Source: Microbacterium forte (GTDB lineage: Bacteria > Actinomycetota > Actinomycetes > Actinomycetales > Microbacteriaceae). From it: a stretch of DNA of 64,000 nucleotides. The DNA lies in assembly GCF_031885415.1 (NCBI RefSeq), contig NZ_CP116871.1:3348001-3412000 (forward strand). The letters run 5' to 3'. The position numbers and the translations under genes were made by a program. This document shows positions 1-8,253 of this stretch, in pieces (the first letter of the stretch is position 1; the number at the start of each line of letters is the position of its first letter). Under the pieces are notes generated by a model. The model was given only the letters and a program-made list of their open reading frames with translations, did not search any database and was not told where the DNA came from.

Positions 1-1
1 G

Positions 2-973
2 TGGTTCGGCACCGAGGTGATCCGGCTCGACGGCCATCACGGGATGCTCCAGCTGTCGAACTTCGGGGCGATGAGATCCGACGATCCCGACGCGTTCGAA
101 GCCGCGCTCCTTCGTCGGTCCATCGGCATGACCATGCTCTACAGCACACTCGAGACAGCTCACACCGTGAGCTACGACGGCGCCACCCTCGAAGACGAGG
201 ACATCATCATCATCGGAATGGTGAGCCAGGGTGGACAGCGCCTACACACGGCCGCGGGAGTGCAGTCCATGGTCGTCGGGAGAATGGGATTCATGTCGAG
301 CCTGGGGCCATCGGCCGTCGAGCAGCTCGGTGTGACCGACACGACAGGAGTCGTCGTGCCCGCCGCTGCTGTCGCGGGCTATCGGCATGTCCTGGCCCGC
401 GGAGCCGACATCTTTCCGGATACCCCGCTCACCCGCGCGGCCGGTGCGTCTCTGGCGCGGATGCTGTTCGAGTGGGCCCAGGATCCTGACCAGGGTGTGG
501 GCGCGCTCGCCGGCACCGAGGCCGCACTGCTCGCGATGGTGCGGGGCTTGTTCCGGCAATTCCCCGGTGACGGCGAGATGGACAGGGCCAGCGAACTCCG
601 CGCCGAGGCCGGAAGGATCATCGAGCGACGCCATCGCGACGCGTCGTTCGGCATCGAGGATCTCGCGGTCGAACTCCACGTGAGTCGACGCCAGCTGTTC
701 CGGCTGTATGCGGGAACCGACGAGAGTCTTGCGGCGCGCCTGCTGCGACGACGACTGATCACTGCACGAGAGGAGCTGCTGTCCGTTCCCCCGCAAGACC
801 TCTCCGCGGTCGCCGAGCGATCGGGCTTCTCCGATGCGGCAGCCTTGCGCGCGCAGTTCTCGCGCCACGTCGGGCACAGTCCCAGTGCCTTCCGTCTCGC
901 TGCGCGCAGTCGACCAGCGCGTCTGGCAGAGGCGATGCTCCTCAGCGATGAGCAGCAGGGGCCGTCCGTCTGA
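2..973 (+). CDS. AraC-family transcriptional regulator (5' end outside window)
   Basis: The frame is open from base 2, so the true start lies upstream of the window and the N terminus is missing. The last ~110 residues form an AraC-type double helix-turn-helix: the first helix pair lies around 'IEDLAVELHVSRRQLFRLY' and the second around 'VAERSGFSDAAALRAQFSR', ending in the family's 'GHSPSAFR' tail. The preceding ~200 residues have the length and character of an AraC N-terminal ligand-sensing region, but I cannot name a ligand. It is followed by about 490 bases without a gene and converges on the next gene. Target genes are not evident from this window. The family assignment is firm; the role is unknown. 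Confidence 0.85.
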   Translation, partial: WFGTEVIRLDGHHGMLQLSNFGAMRSDDPDAFEAALLRRSIGMTMLYSTLETAHTVSYDGATLEDEDIIIIGMVSQGGQRLHTAAGVQSMVVGRMGFMSSLGPSAVEQLGVTDTTGVVVPAAAVAGYRHVLARGADIFPDTPLTRAAGASLARMLFEWAQDPDQGVGALAGTEAALLAMVRGLFRQFPGDGEMDRASELRAEAGRIIERRHRDASFGIEDLAVELHVSRRQLFRLYAGTDESLAARLLRRRLITAREELLSVPPQDLSAVAERSGFSDAAALRAQFSRHVGHSPSAFRLAARSRPARLAEAMLLSDEQQGPSV

Positions 974-1466
974 TCCATCGCCACCATGTCGGTCCGCTCG
1001 TGGCCGCAATGAGTCGATCCGCGGTCTTCTTCCGCATGTCAATGCCTGCACCGGGCGGGGCGCAGGCGAAGAACGCTCTGAACCGGCGCGCGGGAGACGT
1101 GGTGTGCACGGTGCGCGAAGTGACGCCCGACCGCGAATCCGGCGCCATCGGGCGCACTGAGTGCCGAAGTTCGTGCTCCCGGTGACAGGTCGATCGCGAG
1201 CGCTTCTGGTTCGGCCGGCCGCGTGCATAACCTGAACCTGCCCGTGTCCCCAGGCGGGCCATGACGGCAGGTGAGGGAGAAGCCGCGGCTTCCGACACGC
1301 CCGTCGTCACGGCTTCCGGACGAGGCGGGATCGCCCGTCCGGAAGCTCGGGGGAAGGCGCGAGAGCGTCGGGCACGACGGATCGTCGGCGCGCAGCGCCG
1401 GCGGACGTGCGGGTGCCTCGGTCGGGGGGACCGAGGCGCCCGCGAACCCGGCTGCGGAGGATGCTG
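974..1466. other. intergenic stretch, no gene seen
   Basis: This 493-base region lies between two convergent genes. The open frames crossing it are short, rich in Arg/Gly/Ala and look like by-products of GC-rich sequence. The only clear structure is the hairpin at 1312-1346, listed separately. Confidence 0.5.
1312..1346. terminator. hairpin, probable bidirectional terminator
   Basis: Perfect 10-bp outer arms, gcttccggac (1312-1321) and gtccggaagc (1337-1346), enclose a second ggcg/cgcc stem. It sits between the AraC gene and the convergent gene ending at 1467. There is no T tract, as is common for actinobacterial terminators, so function is inferred from position. Confidence 0.5.
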
Positions 1467-1901
1467 TCAGGCGCCGAACGACGAGGGCAGTGCGCAGTAG
1501 TCGGCGAAGCGTCGGGTCGGCTGATCGGGGTCTGAGACATCGACGATCGCAGTGGCGATCGAGTGCGGCGTCTCGTCGCCGGCGAGCTGCCACACGATGA
1601 AGTTCCAGAGTCCGCGCGCTGTCGTGCTGAGCAACTCGGGCGGACCCGAGACGATGAGAACGGTGCCGCTGTCGGGTGCGGCGCGGAACGGAGCGATGAT
1701 GTCGGCGCGCAGAGCCTGCTCGTCGCCGTCTGCGCTGTGCTTCCGCTCGACCTGCTGACCCGCGGACGTCAGGGCGGAGGCGAGGTCGTCCGCTGCGCGG
1801 CGTGAGCGCTCGGCATCCGCTCCGGCGACGACGACCAGCCGTCGCCCGCGAGGATACAGGTGCAGGAACTCGGAGGAGATGTCGGACCAGACGTCGCTCA
1901 T
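1467..1901 (-). CDS. hypothetical protein (144 aa)
   Basis: A 144-residue soluble protein starting MSDVWSDISSEFLHLYP and containing a hydrophobic strand 'RRLVVVAGADAERSRRAADD'. This resembles the opening strand of kinase-like P-loop folds such as uridine kinase, but there is no GxxxxGK[ST] motif, so I do not assign kinase activity. A second strand, 'GTVLIVSGPPELL', follows. It reads away from the AraC gene and lies downstream of the glyoxylate-shunt genes on the same strand, separated from aceB by a strong hairpin, so it is probably transcribed independently. I do not recognise the family. Confidence 0.65.
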   Translation of the reverse strand: MSDVWSDISSEFLHLYPRGRRLVVVAGADAERSRRAADDLASALTSAGQQVERKHSADGDEQALRADIIAPFRAAPDSGTVLIVSGPPELLSTTARGLWNFIVWQLAGDETPHSIATAIVDVSDPDQPTRRFADYCALPSSFGA

Positions 1902-1973
1902 GATCTCAGGCTACGCCCGTTCTCGAGGGGCGGACCCGACCCTTCGGCGAACGTCCGGCGTCGCGTGACAGAG

Positions 1974-2006
1974 CCCCTCGGATGCCGAACTGCGGCATCC
2001 GAGGGG
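1974..2006 (-). terminator. terminator hairpin downstream of aceB
   Basis: Perfect 14-bp stem cccctcggatgccg / cggcatccgagggg with the 5-nt loop aactg (1988-1992), 16 bases past the aceB stop codon. No T tract follows on the minus strand. Confidence 0.65.
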
Positions 2007-2021
2007 CCCTTGTGCAGAGGG

Positions 2022-3692
2022 TCAGGCCTCCTCGACGAGGAAGCGGCTGTAGGCGCCGAGCGTCAGGAACGCCGGGAACTCCTCGTGCAGCGCGACATCG
2101 CGGAACACGGATGCCGCGTCGTCGAAGCGGTCGTCGTCGCGTCGTTCGACCTCGTCGAGCACCTCGCCGATCAAGCCCTCGATGTACTCGGCGGTGATCG
2201 GCGTGCCGTCCTCCGTGGTGCGGTCCTGATGGATCCACTGCCACACCTGCGAGCGACTGATCTCGGCGGTCGCGGCATCCTCCATCAGGTTGTCGATGGC
2301 CACCGCGCCGAGGCCCCGCAACCACGCCTCGAGGTACCGGATCGCCACAGACACGTTGTCACGCACGCCCTGAGCCGTGATCGGGCGACCGATGTGCAGG
2401 TCGAGCAGCTGCGACGCGGTCACGGTGACCTCGGGAAGCTGACGGTCGACCTGGTTCGGGCGATCGCCGAGAACGGCGTCGAATTCGGCCTGCGCGGTCG
2501 GGATCAGGTCGGGGTGCGCCACCCATGTGCCGTCGAAGCCGTCGCCGGCCTCGCGCTTCTTGTCGGCCGAGACCTTCTCGATCGCCCGTGCCGTCACCTC
2601 AGGGTCGCGCCGGTTCGGGATGAAGGCGCTCATGCCGCCGATCGCGTAGGCGCCCCGCTTGTGGCAGGTCTGCACGAGAAGCTCGGTGTACGCCCGCATG
2701 AAGGGAACGGTCATCGTCACCTCGCTGCGGTCGGGAAGCACGAAGCGCGCGCCCCGGCCGCGGTAGTTCTTGATGATCGAGAAGATGTAGTCCCAGCGTC
2801 CGGCGTTGAGGCCGGCGCAGTGATCACGCAGCTCGAAGAGGATCTCGTCCATCTCGAACGCCGCGGGGAGGGTCTCGATGAGCACCGTCGCGCGGATCGT
2901 GCCGTGCGGGATGCCGATGTACTCCTCGCTGAAAGTGAACACGTCGTCCCACAGCTTCGCCTCTTCGCTCGACTCGAGCTTGGCGATGTAGAAGTACGGT
3001 CCGCGGCCGTTTGCGATCAGTTCCCGAGCGTTGTGCAGGAAGTACAGTCCGAAGTCGACGAGCGAACCGGATGCCGCAGTGCGGCGCCCCGCGCGATCGG
3101 TGAACTGCAGGTGCTTCTCGGGCAGGTGCCAGCCGCGAGGGCGCATCACGATCGTCGGCGTGCGTTCGGCGGTGACGCGGTACTCCTTGCCCGGCCCTGC
3201 GTCGCTCGCAGGTCCGGTGAAGGAGAGCTCGCCGCGGATCGCGTCGCGCAGCGAGAGCTGACCCTCGATGACGTTCTTCCACGTGGGGCTCGTGGCGTCC
3301 TCCTGGTCGGCGAGCCACACCCGCGCTCCGGAGTTCAGCGCGTTGATCGTCATCTTCGGATCCGTCGGTCCGGTGATCTCGACCCGACGGTCTTCGAGTC
3401 CGGGGCCGGGGCCGGCGACACGCCAGTCGGCATCCTGACGGATGTGCGCGGTGTCGTCGCGGAAGCGCGGGTCGTGCCCGTTGCCGATCTCGAACCGGCG
3501 GCGCATGCGGTCGGCGAGCCGGTCGTGACGGCGAGCGGCGAAGCGGTGGTGCAGTTCGGTGAGGAACGCGATCGCCTCGGGGGTGAGGATCTCGTCGTAG
3601 CGCTCACGCAGCGGGCCGGTGACGCTGATGGCCGGGCCCTGCTGTGTCGTCTGGATCGGCGCGGTGGTCGGGGGAGCGGTGGGAGTGGTCAT
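2022..3692 (-). CDS. aceB: malate synthase A
   Basis: Condenses glyoxylate with acetyl-CoA to malate, the second step of the glyoxylate shunt, in the cytoplasm. The 556-residue length and overall sequence fit the malate synthase A family, with recognisable stretches 'PTWKNVIEGQLSLRDAIRG', 'HLPEKHLQFTDRAGR', 'GPYFYIAKLESSEEAKLWDD' and 'GIPHGTIRATVLIETLPAAF', the last carrying the Arg-rich active-site strand. The ATG start at 3690-3692 is preceded by a good AAAGGA ribosome binding site. The gene lies 22 bases downstream of aceA, so the two are probably one transcription unit. Shared control with aceA by the divergent RamB-type regulator is likely, since RamB controls both genes in Corynebacterium glutamicum. 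Confidence 0.96.
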   Translation of the reverse strand: MTTPTAPPTTAPIQTTQQGPAISVTGPLRERYDEILTPEAIAFLTELHHRFAARRHDRLADRMRRRFEIGNGHDPRFRDDTAHIRQDADWRVAGPGPGLEDRRVEITGPTDPKMTINALNSGARVWLADQEDATSPTWKNVIEGQLSLRDAIRGELSFTGPASDAGPGKEYRVTAERTPTIVMRPRGWHLPEKHLQFTDRAGRRTAASGSLVDFGLYFLHNARELIANGRGPYFYIAKLESSEEAKLWDDVFTFSEEYIGIPHGTIRATVLIETLPAAFEMDEILFELRDHCAGLNAGRWDYIFSIIKNYRGRGARFVLPDRSEVTMTVPFMRAYTELLVQTCHKRGAYAIGGMSAFIPNRRDPEVTARAIEKVSADKKREAGDGFDGTWVAHPDLIPTAQAEFDAVLGDRPNQVDRQLPEVTVTASQLLDLHIGRPITAQGVRDNVSVAIRYLEAWLRGLGAVAIDNLMEDAATAEISRSQVWQWIHQDRTTEDGTPITAEYIEGLIGEVLDEVERRDDDRFDDAASVFRDVALHEEFPAFLTLGAYSRFLVEEA

Positions 3693-3714
3693 GATCTGAG
3701 TCCTTTGGAAAGGC

Positions 3715-5040
3715 TTAGTGGAACTGCGCGGCTTCGGTGGAGCCGGCGAGGGCGAGGGTCGCGCTGTCGGGGTTGAGCGCGGTCGAGATGACGTCGAAGT
3801 AGCCGGTGCCCGCCTCGCGCTGGTGCTTGGTGGCGGTGTAGCCGTTCGCCTCTGCGGCGAACTCGGCCTCCTGCAGCTCGACGTACGCGCTCATGGCGCG
3901 ATCGGCGTAGCCGCGGGCGAGGTCGAACATCGAGTGGTTCAGGGCGTGGAAGCCGGCGAGCGTGATGAACTGGAACTTGTAGCCCAGGTCGGCCAGCTCC
4001 TGCTGGAACGTCGCGATCTCGGCGTCCGACAGGTGGCGCTTCCAGTTGAAGCTGGGGGAGCAGTTGTAGGCGAGCATCTTGCCGGGGAACTGCTCGTGGA
4101 TCGCCGCGGCGAACGCACGCGCCAGCTCGATGTCGGGCTCGCCCGTCTCTACCCACAGCAGGTCGGCGTACGGCGCGAATGCCAGGCCGCGACTGATGAC
4201 CGACTCGATGCCGGGGCGGATGCGGTAGAAGCCCTCGGTCGTGCGCTCGCCGGTGGTGAACTGCTGGTCGCGCTCATCGACGTCGCTCGTCAGCAGATCG
4301 GCTGCGAGAGCATCCGTCCTGGCGATGATGACCGTCGGGACCCCCGACACGTCGGCCGCGAGACGTGCCGCGTTCAGCGTGCGGATGTGCTGCTGAGTGG
4401 GCACGAGCACCTTGCCGCCCAGGTGGCCGCACTTCTTCTCGCTCGCCAGCTGGTCCTCCCAGTGGATCGCCGCGGCGCCCGCCTGGATCAGCGATTGCGC
4501 GAGCTCGTAGGCGTTGAGCGGCCCGCCGAACCCGGCCTCGGCATCGGCGACGATCGGGGCGAGCCAGTCCTGGGTGATCTCTCCCTCGGCGTGCTCGAGC
4601 TGGTCCTGACGGATCAGCGCGTTGTTGATGCGACGCACGACCGCCGGTACCGAGTTCGCCGGGTAGAGCGACTGGTCGGGGTAGGTCTGGCCGGCGAGGT
4701 TGCCGTCGGCGGCGACCTGCCACCCCGAGAGGTAGATGGCCTTGAGGCCCGCCCGCACCTGCTGCACCGCCTGGCCGCCGGTGTAGGCGCCGAGCGCCCG
4801 CACGTAGTCCTCGGTGTGCAGCAGGTTCCACAGGTTCTCGGCCCCGCGGTGGGCGAGGGTCGCGTCTTCGCGCACCGAGCCGCGGATGCGGATGACGTCT
4901 TCGGCCGAGTAGGTGCGCTGGACGCCGTCCCAACGGGGATCCGTCTCCCAGATCTCCCGGAGCTCGGCGGCCGTCTGAACCTGGTCGCCGGCGCGCAGAC
5001 CGGCGGGGCGAGGTGCGGGGTTCTGAGCGGTGTTCGTCAT
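3715..5040 (-). CDS. aceA: isocitrate lyase
   Basis: Cleaves isocitrate to glyoxylate and succinate, the first committed step of the glyoxylate shunt used on acetate, fatty acids and other two-carbon sources. The 441-residue protein contains the signature '[15 protein letters not shown]' with the catalytic Cys of KKCGH, and the Mg-binding region '[15 protein letters not shown]'. The ATG at 5038-5040 has a perfect GGAGGA ribosome binding site 8 bases upstream. It is first of the aceA-aceB pair and is transcribed divergently from ramB, whose start lies 136 bases away. The palindrome in that gap (5149-5169) is a candidate operator for both directions. Confidence 0.97.
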   Translation of the reverse strand: MTNTAQNPAPRPAGLRAGDQVQTAAELREIWETDPRWDGVQRTYSAEDVIRIRGSVREDATLAHRGAENLWNLLHTEDYVRALGAYTGGQAVQQVRAGLKAIYLSGWQVAADGNLAGQTYPDQSLYPANSVPAVVRRINNALIRQDQLEHAEGEITQDWLAPIVADAEAGFGGPLNAYELAQSLIQAGAAAIHWEDQLASEKKCGHLGGKVLVPTQQHIRTLNAARLAADVSGVPTVIIARTDALAADLLTSDVDERDQQFTTGERTTEGFYRIRPGIESVISRGLAFAPYADLLWVETGEPDIELARAFAAAIHEQFPGKMLAYNCSPSFNWKRHLSDAEIATFQQELADLGYKFQFITLAGFHALNHSMFDLARGYADRAMSAYVELQEAEFAAEANGYTATKHQREAGTGYFDVISTALNPDSATLALAGSTEAAQFH

Positions 5041-5148
5041 GGTGTCTCCTCCGTTGGATGCCCGGACCGTGAAGCCGGGTGGCGTGTTTCCACTGTGCGT
5101 GAAGATCTACCCTGAAACCGGCCACTCGGCTTGTGAAGATCGCGCGAA

Positions 5149-5169
5149 ATTCTGTTTCTGTGACAGAAT
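5149..5169. promoter_or_regulatory. palindromic operator between aceA and ramB
   Basis: Arms attctgt (5149-5155) and acagaat (5163-5169) are perfect reverse complements with a 7-nt spacer. The spacer itself begins ttctgt, so ttctgt-g-acagaa (5156-5168) is a second, tighter palindrome sharing the right arm. It ends 7 bases before the ramB ATG. If ramB mRNA is leaderless, cagaat (5164-5169) is in the -10 position. It is a good candidate for the RamB binding site. Confidence 0.55.
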
Positions 5170-5176
5170 CGGCCGC

Positions 5177-6628
5177 ATGAGCACTTCAGCGGTCGAAGAA
5201 GACGCCGACTCCCTCACGATCGGTCGACGCATCCGTCAGCTGCGCACCGCGCGGGGAATGACCCTCGACGACCTCGCGGCGGCCGTCGATCGAGCACCGA
5301 GCCAGATGTCGATGATCGAGACCGGCAAGCGCGAACCGAAGCTCACCCAGCTTCAAGCGATCGCGCGCGCTCTCGGTGTCACGATCGATGCGCTGCTCGA
5401 GGGTGAGCCACTCGACGAGCGCAGCGCGATCGAGATCGCCCTCGAGCGCGCCATGAAAGGCCAGACGTTCCAGGCGCTCGGGATCGAGCCTTTCCGCATC
5501 GCCAAGAGCATGCCGACGGATGCGCTGAAGGCGCTGCTCGCGCTGCACGGCGAGATCGACCGGCTCAGGGACGAGCGGGCCGCGACCCCGGAGGAGGCCA
5601 GGCGAGCGAACGTCGAGCTGCGTCACCTCATGCGCAGGCAGGACAACCATTTCGTCGACCTCGAGAGCAAGGCCGCCGAGATACTCGCGGCGGTCGGGCA
5701 CCCGGGTGGACCGCTCACGCAGCGCACCGCATCCGAGATCGCCGCCTATCTCGGATTCACCCTGCACTACGCGCCCGATCTGCCGCAGACCACGCGCAGT
5801 GTCGCCGACCTCGCGAACGGGCGGCTCTATCTGTCGAGCAGTGTGCCGGCCAAGGGCGATGCGAGAACGGCTGTGCTGCAGGCGCTGTCCAGCCGCATCC
5901 TCGGGCATGCCGAACCGCGCAGCTATGCCGAGTTCCTGCGCCAGCGCGTCGAGACGAACTATCTCACCGGGGCGCTGCTGGTTCCCGAGGCCCACGTGGT
6001 GCCCGCCTTGAAGGATGCGAAGTCCCGCAGGGCCATTTCGATCGAAGACCTCCGAGACGCCTACTCGGTGTCGTACGAGACGGCGGCGCATCGGTTCACG
6101 AACCTCGCGACCCGCCACCTCGACATCCCGGTGCACTTCCTCAAGGTGCACGAGTCGGGGACGATCACGAAGGCATACGAGAACGACGACGTGAACTTCC
6201 CGACGGACAGGCTCGGTTCGATCGAGGGACAGATGTGCTGTCGCCGATGGACGAGCCGTGTCGTGTTCGACGAGGACGACCGCTTCAACCCGTATTACCA
6301 GTACACCGACACGGGCAACGGCACCTACTGGTGCACCGCCCGTGTCGAGGCGTCGAGCGAGGGGCTGCACTCGGTCAGCGTGGGCGTGCGCTTCGACGAC
6401 ACGAAGTGGTTCGTCGGCCGGGACACCCCGCATCGGGGGGTCTCGAAGCACTCGGTCGAGGTCTGCTGCCGCCGCGCGCCGGCCGACCTCGAGGGGCGGT
6501 GGCGCGAGAACTCCTGGCCGAACGTCAAGACTCCTCGCACCCTGCTCGCCACGCTGCCGACCGGTGCCTTCCCCGGGGTCGACACGACGGACGTCTACGA
6601 GTTCCTCGAGGCGCACGCACCGCGCTGA
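5177..6628 (+). CDS. ramB: RamB-type XRE regulator of acetate/glyoxylate metabolism
   Basis: A 483-residue regulator with an N-terminal XRE helix-turn-helix (about residues 13-70, 'IRQLRTARGMTLDDLAAAVD' then 'APSQMSMIETGKREPKLTQ'). A long C-terminal region follows, of the IrrE-like/short-chain-fatty-acyl-regulator type, with a Cys cluster at 'GQMCCRRW' and 'VEVCCRR'. The usual HExxH metalloprotease motif of IrrE proteins is degenerate here. RamB of Corynebacterium glutamicum (about 474 aa) represses aceA, aceB and other acetate genes. Divergence from aceA and the palindrome in the shared gap support the same role. I chose the ATG at 5177 because the HTH begins shortly after it. A frame open further upstream would run through the aceA leader. 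There is no clear ribosome binding site, so a leaderless mRNA is likely. Confidence 0.88.
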   Translation: MSTSAVEEDADSLTIGRRIRQLRTARGMTLDDLAAAVDRAPSQMSMIETGKREPKLTQLQAIARALGVTIDALLEGEPLDERSAIEIALERAMKGQTFQALGIEPFRIAKSMPTDALKALLALHGEIDRLRDERAATPEEARRANVELRHLMRRQDNHFVDLESKAAEILAAVGHPGGPLTQRTASEIAAYLGFTLHYAPDLPQTTRSVADLANGRLYLSSSVPAKGDARTAVLQALSSRILGHAEPRSYAEFLRQRVETNYLTGALLVPEAHVVPALKDAKSRRAISIEDLRDAYSVSYETAAHRFTNLATRHLDIPVHFLKVHESGTITKAYENDDVNFPTDRLGSIEGQMCCRRWTSRVVFDEDDRFNPYYQYTDTGNGTYWCTARVEASSEGLHSVSVGVRFDDTKWFVGRDTPHRGVSKHSVEVCCRRAPADLEGRWRENSWPNVKTPRTLLATLPTGAFPGVDTTDVYEFLEAHAPR

Positions 6629-6634
6629 CGTGCC

Positions 6635-6769
6635 TCAGCCGAGAGTCGCGGGCTTCTTCGGCACCAGGGATACGGCCACCGCCGCGACGATCGCCACGAG
6701 TGCGAAGGCGACGAAGTTCCACTCGACGCCGATCAGCATCGTGACCGGCGCGCCTGCTGTATGTGGATC
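6635..6769 (-). pseudogene. remnant of an MFS transporter C terminus
   Basis: Reading the minus strand into the TGA at 6635-6637 gives a hydrophobic segment 'VEWNFVAFALVAIVAAVAVS' followed by 'LVPKKPATLG' and stop. This is the look of a final membrane helix plus short basic tail of a major facilitator superfamily transporter. Upstream of about 6770 the frame stays open but enters the end of the next minus-strand gene and no longer looks like a transporter. Only ~45 codons survive. This is my reading of a relic; chance hydrophobicity in GC-rich DNA is possible. Confidence 0.5.
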
Positions 6770-7430
6770 ACACCGCGTTCCAGCGCAGGCGAGGAGTGCT
6801 CGCGAACTCCGTCAGGACGACGCCCGCGTCGGCGACGGGGAACATCGTGATCAGCAGCGGAGTGGTCTCGGAGGCGGCGGCGACCGCGTAGACCAGAGCC
6901 GCGGGTCCCTGCTCGCGGGTGACCCCGACGCGGGTGTGTCGCTCGTCGACGGTCGCTGTGCGCGACGATGATGCGCTGTGGAGGATCTCGGATGCGGCGG
7001 TGCCTGCCCTGTCGAGCAGTGTGGCGTCTTCGCGCCAGGGCAGGAACGCGTCGGGTGTGAGAGCGCACGCCTCGGCGAGAGCGGCTGTCACCCAGCGGTC
7101 GCGCTTGAGCCCGTATGGCGTCTCGACGAGTGACAGCAGATACCCGTAGCAGTGCAGGAGGCCGGCGTTGCCGACGGGCCACTGCGCCCTCACGCCCGCT
7201 CGGCGGTGCAACTCGTCGAACAATGCCCGAGAGATCACGGGCGCGCCGATGTTCTCGTCGATCACGGTCGACCGACCCCAGGCGTCGAAGCGTCCGTGCT
7301 CGCGGTCGTCCTCGAGTGAGGCGACGAGCCACGGGAGACTGTCGACGGCTGCACGTGCGGCCGTCGCCGAGTCGGACTGCGCCCGGGTTGCAGCGGTCGT
7401 GAGGTCGTCGATTCCGGACACGGCGTTCAC
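6768..7430 (-). CDS. hypothetical protein (220 aa)
   Basis: A soluble 220-residue protein with no signal peptide or membrane helix. The N-terminal half has a plausible folded core ('FDAWGRSTVIDENIGAPVIS', 'PVGNAGLLHCYGYLLSLVET', 'YGLKRDRWVTAALAEACALT'). The C-terminal half contains 'RVGVTREQGPAALVYAVAAA' and ends LRWNAV. I do not recognise the family. The gene is divergent from the HAD hydrolase, and its ATG lies only 26 bases from the PHO-box-like repeat (7456-7477), so it could share phosphate control, but nothing in the protein shows this. Its stop codon abuts the MFS remnant, suggesting rearrangement on that side. Confidence 0.7.
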   Translation of the reverse strand: MNAVSGIDDLTTAATRAQSDSATAARAAVDSLPWLVASLEDDREHGRFDAWGRSTVIDENIGAPVISRALFDELHRRAGVRAQWPVGNAGLLHCYGYLLSLVETPYGLKRDRWVTAALAEACALTPDAFLPWREDATLLDRAGTAASEILHSASSSRTATVDERHTRVGVTREQGPAALVYAVAAASETTPLLITMFPVADAGVVLTEFASTPRLRWNAV

Positions 7431-7455
7431 GCTACAAGATCCCGATGGACGGAGT

Positions 7456-7477
7456 GTTCACACGGCGTTCACATGAT
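7456..7477 (+). promoter_or_regulatory. PHO box (PhoP binding direct repeat)
   Basis: Two copies of GTTCACA begin exactly 11 bases apart (7456 and 7467), the arrangement of Streptomyces PHO boxes, whose units are 11 nt with a conserved GTTCA core. A weaker GTCCACA begins at 7489, again in 11-base register. It lies about 80 bases upstream of the HAD-phnDCEE operon. The repeat is seen directly; PhoP binding is inferred from the Streptomyces consensus. Confidence 0.7.
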
Positions 7478-7556
7478 CGGGACTTTCTGTCCACAATCAC
7501 TGAGCATGCTGGACGGAGCGTCCGCGAGATCAGAGTGCGGATGCGGAAAGAACACC

Positions 7557-8201
7557 GTGAACTCCATTCTCCTCTTCGACTTCGACGGCACGATCGCCCT
7601 CGGGGACGGGCCCGTGCTGGCGTACGCCACGCAGGTGGCTGCCGCTCTCGATGACCACCACGGCTTCGTCGACGGCATCCGCGAGACGCTCTCCGCTGCT
7701 GACGGTGAGGCCCTCGACGGCTACGACGCAGTGCGGCGGGCTGCGGCTGCTCGAGGTGCGGATGCCCGGATGCTCAGCGCCGCGTATCTCGCGAGCCGCG
7801 CAGAACTCGCCACCGCAGCGGCTCCGATCACCGCACCCGACGGCCTCGCAGCCTTCCTCGCCGCTGCTGCGGCTGACGCGGAGCTCGTCCTCGTCACCAA
7901 CGCACCGGCGATCCGCATCGACCAGGCGCTGGACGCGCTCGGCCTCGCCGGGCTCTTCGACCGCATCGTCACGAGTGCGGGCAAGCCGGCCGGTCTCGAT
8001 GCGTTCCTGGCTGACCTGCCCGCTGATGCGCGGGTGCTGAGCATCGGAGACATCTGGCACAACGACCTCGCCCCCGCCCACGCCCGTGGCCACGAGACCG
8101 CGCTGATCGGCGGATTCGCCGACCCGCACGCGACCCCCACCTATCGCGCTGCCGATTTCGCGACGCTGATCCCTCAGCTCACCGCATGGCTGCGTTCCTG
8201 A
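7557..8201 (+). CDS. HAD-superfamily hydrolase
   Basis: A 214-residue haloacid-dehalogenase-type phosphatase with all four motifs: motif I 'LLFDFDGTIALGD' (nucleophile Asp and DxDGT), motif II 'LVLVTNAP', a motif III Lys in 'AGKPAG', and motif IV 'SIGDIWHNDLAPA'. The insert between motifs I and II is helical, typical of subclass I caps. Substrate is unknown. Since it heads an operon for a phosphonate-type transporter under a PHO-box-like site, dephosphorylation of an imported organophosphorus compound is a reasonable guess. I chose the GTG at 7557, preceded by ggaaag, because motif I must lie near the N terminus; the frame is open 28 codons further upstream from an ATG at 7473 with no good binding site. 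Confidence 0.85.
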   Translation: MNSILLFDFDGTIALGDGPVLAYATQVAAALDDHHGFVDGIRETLSAADGEALDGYDAVRRAAAARGADARMLSAAYLASRAELATAAAPITAPDGLAAFLAAAAADAELVLVTNAPAIRIDQALDALGLAGLFDRIVTSAGKPAGLDAFLADLPADARVLSIGDIWHNDLAPAHARGHETALIGGFADPHATPTYRAADFATLIPQLTAWLRS

Positions 8202-8253
8202 ACCCGCACCACTCCACCCTCCCTCACACCCACCACCCCATCGAAGGATGACA

